Shown here: piece after piece, positions 24,001 to 39,000 of the stretch | Position numbering within the stretch: position 1 is the first letter of the stretch | Layout: each line of letters starts with the position of its first letter | Assembly (NCBI GenBank): GCA_014155875.1 | Contig: JACEFZ010016112.1 | Coordinates: forward strand, 434,001 to 498,000 | Direction: 5' to 3' | DNA from: Cepaea nemoralis | Taxonomy: Eukaryota; Mollusca; Gastropoda; Stylommatophora; Helicidae | DNA length: 64,000 nt | Translations under genes and position numbers: made by a program | Notes under the pieces: generated by a model | Told to the model about the DNA's origin: nothing | The model's input: only the letters and a program-made list of their open reading frames with translations | The model's database searches: none

Positions 24001-27000
24001 AGCCAAGCGTTCCATTTCGTGTTATTGAGACGTTTTTCCACCTTAGACTACACTCTATGTGAGCATAGACACAGACGTTTTTCCACCTTAGACTACACTC
24101 TATGTGAGCATAGACACAGACGTTTTTCCACCTTAGACTACACTCTATGTGAGCATAGACACAGACGTTTTTCCACCTTAGACTACACTCTATGTGAGCA
24201 TAGACACAGACGTTTTTCCACCTTAGACTACACTCTATGTGAGCATAGACACAGACGTTTTTTCCACCTTAGACTACACTCTATGTGAGCATAGACACAG
24301 ACGTTTTTCCACCTTAGACTACACTCTATGTGAGCATAGACACAGACGTTTTTCCACCTTAGACTACACTCTATGTGAGCATAGACACAGACGTTTTTCG
24401 TAACATTTTGTGCGTTTTCTACATTTAGTACTTGCTCACGAGGTAGGCTACATGTACTGCCAGCTCAGCACCCAACCTCCGTGCATCAGTGAGCTAAAAA
24501 CGGCCAGGCCCTCTCATCTGGGGATCCCTCATATCCCCCAGCTGAGAACCTTCGAAACAAGTATCTGAACTAAGCATGTAGCATGCTTAGCCTCTCACCT
24601 CCATTTCTTGGTAGGTTTGTATCGGTCCGGCTCTCAGGTCCAAGGATTAATGGCTTAGAGGCGTTCAGCCTTATCCCTCAGTGAGAGCCTTAGTGCTTGT
24701 GTCCGGACCAAGAACTTCTGCCTTCATGCACTTGATTTGAACTTTTGGCTGCTATCCTCAGTCTACCTGCGGAGCAGCAGGTTGTGTCTCTCTTAGTCTG
24801 GTCCCTATCCCAAGAGCTGTCCAATATGTAGTTAATATCCATCGGCATAGCGCTTGGGGTCAGTGGGACACTCAAGCTCCCCCACCACGGCAAGGTGGAA
24901 ACACATCGGGGGAGCAGTGAAGAAATGAGCAGGACAAAAATCTGCTAGAGTCAAGGCATTAATGCACTTATATCACACTGGCCATACAGGTTGATGGAGA
25001 TTATCTAAAAAAATTGCATGTTTAGAGGAAATGTTAATGTATATTGTTTGTAAATACATTTTCAACAAATAGCTTTTAAAAAAAAAATAATCATGATGCA
25101 TTACTTTCTGACTGTCCCTCGTAAAAAATAAACTTCCACTTTTTTGTGGGTATTTTCCGTTTGCTGACTAAACAAAAAGGCAAACAGCAGTTTAAAGAGG
25201 AGGATATCATGATGAGATGGACTGGAAAAAAGAATGACAGACTGTAGTCTTAGCGAGATGTGCTGAAAATCCAGTGTAACAGACTTTCATTTTGAAGATG
25301 CCAACTGATGTGATCTGATGTAAACAGAAAGAAACATGGCAGCCAATCATTGGCCATTATGACAGTTATAGTGTTATCTTTGGGTTAATTTTCAACTGAC
25401 AAAATACACTCAATCTTCTAATGCGACACTTCATCAAAACACTCAAGTGGCAAGCACTAGTGACAACCAGTCAGTTGAAGTCCATTGTTAATTAACTTAT
25501 AGTGCTCTCCTGCCAGTTTGGATATAAAAGGCAAGACTATAACTTTGCCAGTCTATGAGCTTTCTTGTGATATTACCAACTTGCTTTTAAAGTGGCAGTT
25601 GAAGATGTCTTTATATCTTCTTATTTGTAATAATTTGTGGTCATTTTAAACAATGCTAATTTTTCAAATTTGAATTACCTTTATATGTGGATAAATGTTC
25701 AAACTTCATTTACAAATTTCTCACAGCGACAAAATTGGCATTAATAATTAGCATGCATCACTTCAAACAGTAACAAGACCCGGGAAGGTTAACCCGGTCA
25801 AAAAATTCCCACAGAAGTTCAACGTGTCGGCTTAAAGGTGCAAGTAAAGCACCTCTGCTGTAAACAGGCACAATGCAATTACGCCTGAAAAAACACTCCG
25901 GAGGAACATAGAAGAAAAAGAAACAGTAAGGAGATGTGGCAGCGAGGCGCTCACCTACCGGCCTGATGGTCTTAGGTTTGATCTGTATCGGGGCAGATTT
26001 GAATTGTTAAAATGTGACCTGGGCTACCAGGTTGAGCCAGCCTAAAATGGGTACCAGGAAATGTTGTGGGAAGTAAAGCATGATACTGACCACATCCCCC
26101 ACCAAAGGTCAGCTGGTCTACACAAATACAGGTCTAACACCACATCCCCCACCAAAGGTCAGTTGGTCCACACAAATCCAGGTCTAACACCACATGCCCC
26201 ACCAAAGGTCAGCTGGTCTACACAAATACAGGTCTAACACCACATCCCCCACCAAAGGTCAGCTGGTCTACACAAATACAGGTCTAACACCACATCCCCC
26301 ACCAAAGGTCAGTTGGTCCACACAAATCCAGGTCTAACACCACATGCCCCACCAAAGGTCAGCTGGTCTACACAAATACAGGTCTAACACCACATCCCCC
26401 ACCAAAGGTCAGTTGGTCTACACAAATACAGATCTAACACCACATCCCCCACCAAAGGTCAGCTGGTCTACACAAATACAGGTCTAACACCACATCCCCC
26501 ATCAAAGGTCAGTTGGTCTACACAAATACAGATCTAACACCACATCCCCCACCAAAGGTCAGCTGGTCTACACAAATACAGGTCTAACACCACATCCCCC
26601 ACCAAAGGTCAGTTCATCATCATCATCAAGTGCCGTGCCGGCTGGCGTAGGCGTTCATGGCTCTCCATAGATCTCGGTCTTTGGTTTTCTGGATCAACTC
26701 TGGTGCTGATATTCCTCCATGCCACCGTCTCAATCCATCCAGCATCACTTCTCTTGGTCTACCTCTGCCTCTCTTCCCCTCGATCTTTCCAGTTGTTACG
26801 ATGTTCTCCAATGCCTCTCTTCTCATCACGTGACCGAAGAAAGATGTTTGTCTCTGTCTTATTGTTGTATATAATGTTCTAGTTTCATTAGCCTGTTTCA
26901 GGCAGTCGTCGTTAGTTACTCTGGCAGTCCAAGGAATTCGCAACATTCGTCTCAGGAACCACATCTCTGTTGCTTCTAATTTCTTCTTAATTTGTTCATT

Positions 27001-30000
27001 TACGTTCCAAGATTCACTGCCATACAGCAAAACTGGTTCTACATAGCATTTCAGCACTCTCTTTCTTACATTCAGTGATAGTGACTTATTGCATAAGATA
27101 CTCTTCATTTTCTGAAAAGCGGCTTTTGCCTGCCCTATTCTACTCCTAATCTCTGTTGTACATCTTCCATCTGATGTTATAAATGCCCCTAGGTATCTAA
27201 AATTATCAACTTGGTTAAGGATTTTCCCTTCTATTTCTATGTCACATTTTGGTGTCACCATTTTCTTTGATATTACCATTGTTACTGTTTTCTTGATATT
27301 CAAGGAGAGTCCTTTCCTTGCACTCTCTGTTACTACAACGTCTAATAATTGTTGTAGGTCTGTTGAATTATCCGCCACCAATACTGTGTCATCTGCATAG
27401 CGTATATTATTTATATTATAACCTCCAACTAGTATTCCTGGCATCTCTTTGATCTCTCTCATTATTACTTCGCTATACAGGGAGAAAAGATCTGGTGACA
27501 AGACACACCCTTGTCGTACTCCTAGCTTTATCTGTTCGTAACTACCCTCTTTATTTCCCATTTTAATTGCTGCTACTTGGTTCCAGTAAACATTCTTTAT
27601 TATTCTTAAATCTTTTCCATCAATGTTGATATCTTCCAACATTTTAATCAGTTCATCATGTTTTACTTTATCAAATGCCTTAGTATAATCTATGAAGCAC
27701 AAATATATGTCTCTCTGTTTCTCTATTGACCTTTCTATTAGTGTCCGTAATGTATAAATTGCATTGTTTGTGCCCTTTCCTTCCACAAATCCATACTGTT
27801 CTTCACTAATTTCCATTTTTATTTTCTTTTTGATTCTTCTCATTATGATTCTGAGTAGAAGCTTAGTGATATGGTTTATAAGGTTAATTGTACGAAAATC
27901 TTCACAATCAATTGCTCCTGGTCTTTTTGGTATAGCTATAAATAAAGATTTCAGCATATCACTGGGTAAATATCCACTGCTGTAAATATCATTCAACATT
28001 TTGGTTAATATATCTACTCCAAATTCTCCCAATACTTCTAATTCTTCTATTGTGATTTCATCTGGCCCAGCTGTTTTTCCTTTCTTCATACGTTTCATAG
28101 CGTCAGCGACTTCTTCTTTCAGAATAGGTGGACCTTCTAAGTTACTATCTTCTGTTAATTCTCCCCTTTCTCCTTCATATAATTCTCTTATATACTCATT
28201 CCACCTCTTCATTATAGCATCTTCCTCTAATATTATCTTTCCTGTTTTTGATTTCAAACACCCTGTATTTATTCTTATTTTTCTTCCTGTAAGCTCACTG
28301 ATTTGTCTGTGCATATTTTTTGTATCTTTAATGAAATTTAATTCAATTTTTTTGCATTGCTCGTTTAACCAACTTTCTTTAGCCTTCCCACATTTATCTT
28401 TTATTTCTTTATTTATCTTAGCGTATTCTTGTTTGTCATTTTTACTCTGTTTTCTTTTGTCCATCAGTTTTAAGATATCTTCATTCATCCATTTTTTCTT
28501 AGCTATTTTGCCTCTCTCCGGTAATACTTCTTTGCTAGTTTGATGAATGGAGTCCCTTAACATTTCCCATTGTTCATCTATACTCTGTATTTTAGTTATT
28601 GCATTGTACCTATTTTTCACAGTCACTCTGTATTGTTCTTGCATTTCTTTATCTATTTTCAGAACCTCTTTATTAAGTCTCATGTTCTTAACCATTTTTT
28701 TCCCTCTCTTTAATCTTACTTTTATTTGTCCACATAGTGGTACATGATCACTATTACAGTCAGCACCAGGCATTGTCTTTACATTAATTAAAGCATTTCT
28801 AAATCTTTTATTAATTAGTATGTAGTCAATTTGGTTGCGTGTTTTCTTATCAGGGCTTATCCATGTGTACAGTCGTCTTTTATGGTGTTTAAACCATGTG
28901 TTTCCAATTATCATCTCATTGATATTTGCCCATTCTATTAGCTTTTCCCCTCTTTCATTTCTTGTACCTAAACCATAATTCCCCACTACATCCTCCATTT
29001 TTCCCTTTCCTACTTTTGCATTAAAATCACCAAGTATTATTTTTATTTCTTGTGATCCAATTTGAGCCATCGCCATTTCTATTTCGTCGTAAAAGTGTTG
29101 TATTTCTTCATCACTACTGCTTGCTGTTGGTGCATATACTTGTATAATATTTATGTCTATTGGTTTGCCTTTGATTTTTACCATAATAACTCTATCTGAA
29201 ATACACCAGTATCCATTAATTGACTTGGCTGTTTTTTCGTCTAATATTATTCCTACACCTTTTTCATGTGTATCCCCTCCAGAATAAATTATTGTATGAT
29301 TGTCAGCTATAATTTTGCCCGATCCCTTCCATCTCATCTCACTAACGCCTAGTATATTCATTTTCATGCTATCCATCTCTCCTAGAACATTGGTCAACTT
29401 TCCTAGCTCATTTAATGTCCTAACATTCCATGTTCCTACTCTAAATATATTTATTTTAGTTATGATTTTGCCATCAGTAGCTGGATGACGGTCTGGTGTC
29501 ACCTGTGGCTCATGACTGTCCCTACCGGACGAGGATGCCCTAAGACAGCCATTAACGTCCTTCACTAACTTTGATTTATGTTTTGCCATGAAGTCTTGGG
29601 AAGATAATGTGGTGGTTTCCCCTTGCCTTCCACATCCACATGGTGGTCTTTTACCTCTGCCTTTGACAGCCATTTCCGACTGTAAGGACAAGTGAGCGCC
29701 CTGCCCTGCTCAGCTGCAGAGTTGTCCACTTATTCCGGTGGATACTCAGTCCCCAGAGCTGTGTTAGCCACACCGTAGTGTGTTTCCATCCTCTACCGCG
29801 GGGAGGTGCAGTTGGGATTTTCCCTTCATAAAGTTATGGTCTCTGACCAAAACTCTCCAGTACTTTATAGAGAAAGGTCAGTTGGTCTACACAAATACAG
29901 GTCTAACACCACATCCCCCACCAAAGGTCAGCTGGTCTACACAAATACAGGTCTAACACCACATGCCCCACCAAAGGTCAGCTGGTCTACACAAATACAG

Positions 30001-33000
30001 ATCTAACACCACATCCCCCACCAAAGGTCAGCTGGTCTACACAAATACAGATCTAACACCACATCCCCCACCAAATGTCAGCTGGTCTACACAAATACAG
30101 GTCTAACACCACATCCCCCACCAAAGGTCAGCTGGTCTACACAAATACAGATCTAACACCACATCCCCCACCAAAGGTCAGCTGGTCTACACAAATACAG
30201 GTCTAACACCACATCCCCCACCAAAGGTCAGTTGGTCTACACAAATACAGGTCTAACACCACATTCCCCCACCAAAGGTCAGCTGGTCTACACAAATACA
30301 GGTCTAACACCACATCCCCCACCAAAGGTCAGCTGGTCTACACAAATACAGGTCTAACACCACATCCCCCACCAAAGGTCAGTTGGTCTACACAAATACA
30401 GATCTAACACCACATCCCCCACCAAAGGTCAGTTGGTCTACACAAATACAGGTCTAACACCACATTCCCCCACCAAAGGTCAGCTGGTCTACACAAATAC
30501 AGGTCTAACACCACATCCCCCGCCAAAGGTCAGCTGGTCTACACAAATACAGATCTAACACCACATCCCCCACCAAAGGTCAGCTGGTCTACACAAATAC
30601 AGGTCTAACACCACATCCCCCACCAAAGGTCAGTTGGTCTACACAAATACAGATCTAACACCACATTCCCCCACCAAAGGTCAGCTGGTCTACACAAATA
30701 CAGGTCTAACACCACATCCCCCAGCCAAAGGTCAGCTGGTCTACACAAATACAGGATCTAACACCACATCCCCCACCAAAGGTCAGCTGGTCTACACAAA
30801 TACAGATCTAACACCACATCCCCCACCAAAGGTCAGTTGGTCTACACAAATACAGATCTAACACCGCATGCCCCATCAAAGGTCAGCTGGTCTACACAAA
30901 TACAGGTCTAACACCACATGCCCCACCAAAGGTCAGTTGGTCTACACAAATACAGATCTAACACCGCATGCCCCACCAAAGGTCAGCTGGTCTACACAAA
31001 TACAGGATCTAACACCACATCCCCCACCAAAGGTCAGTTGGTCTACACAAATACAGATCTAACACCGCATGCCCCACCAAAGGTCAGCTGGTCTACACAA
31101 ATACAGGTCTAACACCACATCCCCCACCAAAAATCAGCTGGTCTACACAAATACAGGTCTAATACCACATGCCTCCCCCCCCCAAAGGTCAGCTGGTCTA
31201 CACAAATACAGGTCTAACACCACATGCCCCACCAAAGGTCAGCTGGTCTACACAAATACAGGTCTAACGCAGCATGCCCCCCCAAAGGTCAGTTGGTCCA
31301 TACAAATACAGGTCTAACACAGCATGCCCCCCCAAAGGTCAGTTGGTCCACACAAATACAGGTCTAACACCGCATGCCCCACCAAAGGTCAGCTGGTCCA
31401 CACAGATACAGGTCTAACACAGCATGCCCCCCCCCCCCAAAGGTCAGTTGGTCCACACAAATACAGGTCTAACGCAGCATGCCCCACCAAAGGTCAGTTG
31501 GTCCACACAAATACAGGTCTAACGCAGCATGCCCCCCAAAGGTCAGTTGGTCCACACAAATACAGGTCTAACGCAGCATGCCCCCCCCCCCCAAAGGTCA
31601 GTTGGTCCACACAAATACAGGTCTAACACTGCATGCCCCTCCCAACGGTCAGTTGGTCCACACAAATACAGGTCTAACACCGCATGCCCCCCCCCCCCCC
31701 AAAGGTCAGCTAGTCTACATAAATACAGGTCTAACAACGCATGCCCCACCAAAGGTCAGTTGGTCTACACAAATACAGGTCTAACACAGCATGCCCCCCC
31801 CCCCCCCCAAAGGTTAGCTGGTCTACACAAATACAGGTCTAACGCAGCATGCCCCACCAAAGGTCAGATGGTCTACACAAATACAGGTCTAACGCAGCAA
31901 GCCCCACCAAAGGTCAGTTGGTCTACACAAATACAGGTCTAACGCAGCAAGCCCCACCAAAGGTCAGATGGTCTACACAAATACAGGTCTAACGCAGCAA
32001 GCCCCACCAAAGGTCAGATGGTCTACACAAATACAGGTCTAACGCAGCAAGCCCCACCAAAGGTCAGATGGTCTACACAAATACAGGTCTAACGCAGCAA
32101 GCCCCACCAAAGGTCAGTTGGTCTACACAAATACAGGTCTAACACTGCATGCCCAATGTGCCTTCAGGCATGTAAAAGGTCAATAGTTACAGTAACTTTA
32201 GAGCACCAGGGTTTAACATTTACACAAGTTACAGTCTTCTACCATATTACTTAAAAAACAAACAGACAACACAGAAACAGGAGAAGCATGACAGACAGAA
32301 AGAGATTTAGCCCTTTACCGGGCAAATCGTCCGTTTCCGTCCGAACCCCATTACGGGCAGACCATCTGAAACCGCCCGTTACTATTACGCATTGTAAAAA
32401 CGCGATCTCGCGGCTTTCCGAGGCTTCCGATCGTCTACTTTCATTTTCGCTGATAGCTTGACAACATGGCCGCCATTTGCGAGTGCGAACTTTGAATTTG
32501 AACGGATTTAAAAAATAGTTTTGGGAGGTTTTATGCGTTGTATTTCAAAATGGATTTCGATGATTCTTCAAGTGATAGCGGAGATTTTGCTGGGTTAAAT
32601 TTAAGTGACATTTAAGTGCACGAAGATGACTGAATTGCAGCTAGATATCAGTGATACCAGCGTGGGCAGTGTACATAGACAATTTGAAGAAAGTGATTCT
32701 AATTCTGAAAATGTGTTTGTAAATTGCCGTATAGATGACTGACAATCACCAACAATTGTCATATTTTGTAAATATTTGTGTTCATGTATGGATTAGCTGC
32801 AACCTTCACGTAAGTAAAATATTCTGCATGCGTTTTCTGTCATTTTGCTGTTTATTTGACTAAAATCTGTTGACTAACAACTTATACGTGATGTTTTTAC
32901 TAATGTAACCCAAAATTTTTCCAAACCTGAAAATTCTTCTTGCCCGTTCAGGGCTATAAAACAAGCAAACATTTGCCCTGTAAAGGGTTAAAAATCAGTT

Positions 33001-36000
33001 CTGCCCATAATAGTTTTTCAAACATTACCACACGTACTCACCGAGACCAGAGCTGCCAACTCTCAACATTTCCACAGTATTCAGAGCTAGTGGCTTGGAT
33101 TTCTCCCCCTTCTTCTCTACAATGTCCAGCACTCTTTCATGTGAAACAAAGCAAATCTAATCAACAAACTGACACAGTTACAAGAATTCACTAGCAGATC
33201 AACATCTTCTTCAATCCTCTTTCGAGGGGAGTGTGTCACACATAGCTGGGCATCTCACAGGTCAGTGTGACTGACTTCAGCCTGCATATTTGTTCAAGGT
33301 TAGCTCTCCCTCTAGACAGATTCCATCCAAAGTAACCAGCTCTCTCTACCATGGGTAGGTTTTTATTTTTAAAATATTGCTAGGGTGGAGGATACTCTGT
33401 GATTTCCAACTGCCTTGTGGTTGTTAACATGCATAACTTGCACAGGACCTGAATTTTGGTCCTTATTTGAGAAAGCTAGTTATTAAACTTAGAGACCAGG
33501 GAAAAGGGGGCGGGCTGGGGTGCATGTGATATCATTAGATACTAATTATTCCCAGCCCATAATCTTTCAACTATGCATGGCTCAATCCCTGGCAGATTGA
33601 CTCCTCATCTATCTCTTGATGTTTTCTACCCACATGTCTTAAGATAGCTAACAACAGAATACATGGGTCTAATTTCTCATATGAACATGTCATAAAAAAG
33701 AAATTGCTTTCAATAATTTATTTTTTCTTTGGGTAAGTCGGTTAAATTGAAAAAAATATTGTTACAAGATACCTGTGTCACTTTCTGAGATTTACAAATA
33801 ATATATACTGATGACCTAATTTTCAAATGGGTAAATATTTAAACAAAAATCAACTCAATAAACACACAGATGACACCAGCTTACACAGCAGATTCTCCAG
33901 CTTTGATACGATTGAGAAACATCTGAGCAACCTCCTTATCAAACAGTCTTACTCTTTCCCAGTCCAAGCGCAGAGTTTTTATATTTGGTGAAGACACCTG
34001 AAGGAAGTGTGAAGACAAGATATGCATGTTTAGGGGTTCAATAAAAACTGTATTCTGTGTTTTCATGTCACTGGAAAACATCACAGACCTACAGCAGGAA
34101 ACTGCTTCAGGACAATGTATCAAGTAAATGTGATACCGGTGGGTCTCCTGCTTGGTGAATACCGGCCTCCTTGCTAGCCACTTTGCCACCCGACTCCACC
34201 CTCAGCCACTCCGATCACTGTGTTCGAATCCCCTCTTTGGGCCCATCTGAGTCATACCATCTGCCACATCAGCCTCCTTGCTAGTCACTTTTCCACCCCA
34301 GCTCCACCCTCAGCCACTCTGTGACTCAACCAATCCACCTCCTTAACAAAAACCCATGTTACACCCACTCCCCCCATCCGGAGCAAGAGTAATGTAAGTG
34401 TACCACATCCGCTGACACACATATGCACACACATCCTGACCACTACACTCACTACTATCCACCATCTTTACTTTATTACGGTTTTCATTTGTAGAGCTGT
34501 AACCCGTATGATGATAGTGTATAAGCTGCTATGACCCTCTAAAGATCATATAACCGCTATATTTACATTTTTACTTATTAAGATTTTCATATGACGCCCG
34601 TCGCGGCTCAAGGGTTCGAACCGCCTAGCCCCACAACACATTCCTACATTGACCTACCCTGCCCCACACGGTTTCATATATCATAGTTACTTCCCTTGAC
34701 CTGTATATCTGACCTATGCTGCGGGAATTCTATGTGGCTGAGTTGTGAGGTCACATTGAATATGAAGGATTTACTATGTGGCGGATATCACATTTCCGCC
34801 ACATTTAGGAGAATATTTCGTCCATTTCCTACTGCTACATGATACATACTTGGTCTCCTCTCAATGAAGTCTAGAAATGTGATACAGATGGATCACCTGC
34901 TTGGTACATACTTGGTCTCCTCTCAATGAAGTCTAGAAATGCGACAGCGTTAAATAACAAATGTGACAGCAGCTGTAGAAGCAGAAGTGTGATGGTGTTT
35001 CTAGTAAAAGAAATGTCCCCCAAGTGACTCTGGAGCATGTAAGAGATTTATTACCAGAAATCTCATAAATACTTTCAGCTGGAAAGTCATGCACAATTAG
35101 ACAGTCTAAGGACTTGATCTCGACAACAACCTGTGCATGTAACATAAGTGTTAATCATTACTGACAAATCATGCTGACATAGCTACATCATGTAAACAAA
35201 CCAGTTTTCATCACCCAATGGCAATGTTTCTCACATACCTGGACATTTATCACCCAATATGGTTCTGGCTTGAATGACAAGATCTTGTCATGGCGCTCCA
35301 CACAAAACCCCAGAGTTGGCGTTTGGCATGGCCCAAAAGAAATCAGTGTGCTGTCCAAATCTCCATATTTACCCTTCAAATAAATATATGGGCTGAATGT
35401 TGGTAAATTAGTCAACACAAAAACTGAATATTTATTTATATATAATAGTTATTATTAAAGGTAATCGTTCATATCTTTATAACTAGCAACCCTGGTTACA
35501 TCAAGAATGGCTGGATCATTAATTTAACCAGGTAAATGTATCAAGTGCCTTGCAGACTAGCATAGGTAATCATGCTTCTCATCTTGCAGGCTCCAACATC
35601 ATATATCAATTTACAATGACTATCAGCTATCACCTGAGGCATATGATGCTCCCTACTGGAGAAGGCGATTCCATTTACACTCCCATTAATGTTGTTAACT
35701 AGATCCCATTTGTTGAGAAGAATGTTTTATAAGGGATAAATACAATGGCGGCTTCTTCTTACCTTCTGCCAGTTTGTGTATGGTTTGACAGACCATGCTT
35801 GCAGCAGGGGGAAAAAGGGTATATATGGCATCTCTTTCCTGCTGATGGCCATGTTAGAGTTTTGAGGTATTTTATACAGCTGCCCCACAAACTAACTCAC
35901 CATTTTCAACACAATCACAGCTAACATCTATGTCTAGGCCACTCCATCAACAACCATATGGTGGATGCATCTACTAGAACAGGCATCCTAAGGGTGAATG

Positions 36001-39000
36001 TGCAAAATCTTTAAAACGATTACTATAATTACAACATTTGTACCATTGCTGCTATGTGCCAGAGGGTGTTGAAAGGGTTGGGGAATACTGGCAGCTTGCC
36101 CAAGAAGTCATCATGTCACGTTCAGATTTTTATTTTACCTCCACAGATATCATTCATGGGAAGTAACTGTGAGGAATTTAGGATGGAAAAGCAAGGACAT
36201 TCTATGGAGTTACAGCATATGGAGTAACAGACATGTGGAGTTACAGCAGTGTTTAAAAAACACCTTAGGCAATATGTAAATAAGTAATTAAGTACATAAT
36301 CCTCATTTAAAAACAGTAGCATGTCTTTTACGGGACATCACAATCAACCCCAGTAGTTCTGGTTGTGATTCTCTAGGCAGTTTTTACTGTTCAGTAGTTT
36401 GCTGTTGCTGTATCTTCTTCTTCTTCTGTGTTCATCCGGAGTTATTTTCCGGACGTGATTGCGTTGTGCCTGTTTACAGCAGAGCTGCATTCTTGCGCCG
36501 TTAGGCCGACACATCCGACTTCTACGGGCATTTGTTGACCGAGTTAACCTTCCCGGGGGATGTTGCTGTATGAACAACCTATGCCCATGCCACTAAGAAC
36601 ATTAATGCAAAGTTGTCTCAAATTGCCAGCAGCTGACTGTAATCCTGACACGTGGGACTGTGAAACTGTTCACTGTCCATAAGCCATATATGCCAGCAAT
36701 CCTCATTAACAGTTAGTTAGGAGGTCAAGATGGCCGAATGAATAACAGTGCTGGTTCGTAAAGATCCGGTGTGCTGATGCTGAGGTAAGGGGTTCAACCC
36801 CTACACAGGTCAGTTGGACTATACTGTTGACTTCTCATCTTAGAATTGAGGACCGCAGGTCCGCATGGATGAATGGGTAAGAACGCGTGTTCTTAAACAT
36901 CTGTTGATGTCGAGGTAAGTGGTTCAACCCTTAATCCTGGACAGCTGGACTAAAATGCTGACCTGTCGTCCTTGACTTGGGGATGTAAATTACAAGTACC
37001 TCTGAAGTCGGAGTGGGTTTGCCTGATGGCGAGGGACACTGTTGATAGGAAAAGCTAATTCACGCGCGAAATTCAGTCCATCACTACTATAGTGTGTATG
37101 GACTACGCTTGATTTCAAAGCGAGCGAGCGCAAAAAAAAAATTTTAAAAAATTGAGGACATAAATTATTAGTATCTCTGAAGACGGAGTGAGTTTGCCTG
37201 ATGGTGAGGGACACTGGTAATAGAGGAAGCTAATCCACACGCAAAAATCAGTCCAATGCACTAGAAGTAGTAGTACATGTTTGGACTACGCTTAAGTTCA
37301 AAGCGAGCGTACGCACACACACAAAAACCAAAATAGTTGTGGTTAAAACAATGTATGAACACACAATTACCACAGTCCAAGACACAATTTGGGAAAGAAG
37401 CCATATTTACAAGCATGTGATAACTGTATAGGATGTGATGAGCAATTGTCAGAAATGCATTCAAATGAGACAGTGATGCAGGAATAAAAGTCATCAGTGA
37501 TCAGGATTCAACGAAATTTCACAGAAAGTCTTAGTGGTTGATTGGGAATCATACTGAAAACTAATGACAATGACATATAAAGGAAAACAAATCAATTTCA
37601 TTGTCCAGTTTGAACATGACATGCCAGAGTTCCTAACTATTTTGGCAATATCAACACCCAACAAGTGAGACCAAACAAGCACCCTATGCAGAAACTGCTT
37701 TCACCCACATGAAACAAGCAACCCATTTCTTAATGAGCAGCTTACACTATCCAACACCAAGGGAAACCCACTAGTCACTGAAAATAATTCCCAGCTCACC
37801 CTGAGTGTCCCTGGATTTGCAGAGGGAAAATAATGCATTTATAAAATTGGAAAAGAACTGCAATTAGTAGGCATACCAGCAATGCTAGATGCACCAGCAA
37901 TGCTAGATGCAACAACAATTATTCCAAGAACAATTCAGCACAGTTATTTAATATTATCACCTGAAAGAAACAAGTTTGGTAACGAGTGAAAGCACAACCG
38001 ATTCTCAAGTCCAGTTCTTGTCTGGCATCCACAGACAAGGCTTCATTTTTGTTGGGCTCTACCAGATGATTCATAGCATGCTTGATTTCTGTTTCTGTGA
38101 TTGCACTGAACCTGGCTCTGTAGATTTGCTGAAACGGAAAAATGTCAGGTAACAATTTGTTACATTCTTCAGAAATCTTGGACCCTGCACAGTGTTATTT
38201 ATATTACTTGAAAAATTGAAGTTACTTTTCGGCACTTATCTGACACTGTGGCAACTAAAACCAAATCACTCTCTTACTATCAACTCCGAGAAAGACCAGC
38301 AATTATAAGTGCATGAAGAGACTTGCCTTCCCAGGGATTCTACATGACCAATGATTTCAAATCTTCAGCAAACTGTCACCAAACAATGTAAATTGCTACG
38401 ATATTGCAACCAACTCCTCAGAGGAACAGGAGTAAAGATACTCTGGGATGGCTGTGCATCAGAAGTCTGAGCACACATGGGAATGCCCAATGTGCAGTGA
38501 AGTTGGCCATCATAACATAACATAACATAACAATTTGAGTGATAAATGGTGTGAATCAGAATATGATCTGTTCCAGATCATCTGGGAAAAGGGGGCACAT
38601 CCCAGATAATGTATCAAGTAAGCCCGATAAAGCTATTCCCCCTTAAATATACTTAGACCTATTTCTAGTTAGTTAGTTGCATATCCTTTACAGCACGTAG
38701 CAGCCAACACCAGCATATGTTGGCTGTTCGTGATTCCTGGACAAGTTTACGTTCAGTAGTTTGCGAACGGCACCAATACCATTTCATAAAAAACTAATGG
38801 AATGTGGTCTGCTGCTAAATCTCCCGCAGCTATGTTTCAAATGCGGTATGCAGGATTACGAACTGCATCTGTAACCCCTTCACCACGGAGCCGGCATTTC
38901 TACAGTAGGCAGCAAATATAAGTGGATCAGATAAGTCTCAAGTGTCTAACAGAACATATTTCTCCAATCAGTAAAGCCACCTCTCACTGGTGGTTACAGA

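Larger units (their letters stand above)
21861..25120 (+). mobile_element. Decayed mariner-type transposon, split by a LINE derivative
   Basis: Terminal inverted repeats are recognisable: CAGTCATGAAGTAATGCACC at about 21868 and the complement of GATGCATTACTTTCTGACTG at about 25095-25114. The transposase remnant occupies 22026-22958, and the element resumes at about 24926 after a 1.95-kb insertion. A second copy is inverted at 61636-62380. Confidence 0.75.
26093..32150. repeat. 50-bp minisatellite in two blocks (26093-26613, 29873-32150)
   Basis: Unit of about 50 bp with AAAGGTCAGCTGGTCTACAC and AAATACAGGTCTAACACC. About 10 copies lie left and about 45 right of the RTE-like LINE that splits it. 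Variants change along the right block (CACATCCCCC, then GCATGCCCC, then GCAAGCCCC), and C runs expand to 10 or more. ORFs reading [14 protein letters not shown] are just the repeat. Confidence 0.95.

Noticed and set aside
24019..24288. CRISPR-like regular repeat (45-bp units)
   Set aside because: Units are directly adjacent with no spacers; it is a minisatellite in a eukaryotic intron.
28001..28543. 180-codon plus-strand ORF, repeated at 55701-56243
   Set aside because: Antisense of the RTE-like RT coding region; low-complexity Ser/Phe/Ile composition caused by the A-rich sense strand.
29806..31942. Several ORFs of 64-137 codons reading [14 protein letters not shown] repeats
   Set aside because: They are translations of the 50-bp minisatellite in different frames; no start context, splice or domain support.
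34984..35127. Possible extra TOP3B exon on the minus strand ([16 protein letters not shown]) with AG and GT borders
   Set aside because: Exons 5 and 6 join directly to the conserved [12 protein letters not shown] sequence; this segment has no counterpart in TOP3B and would insert unrelated residues.
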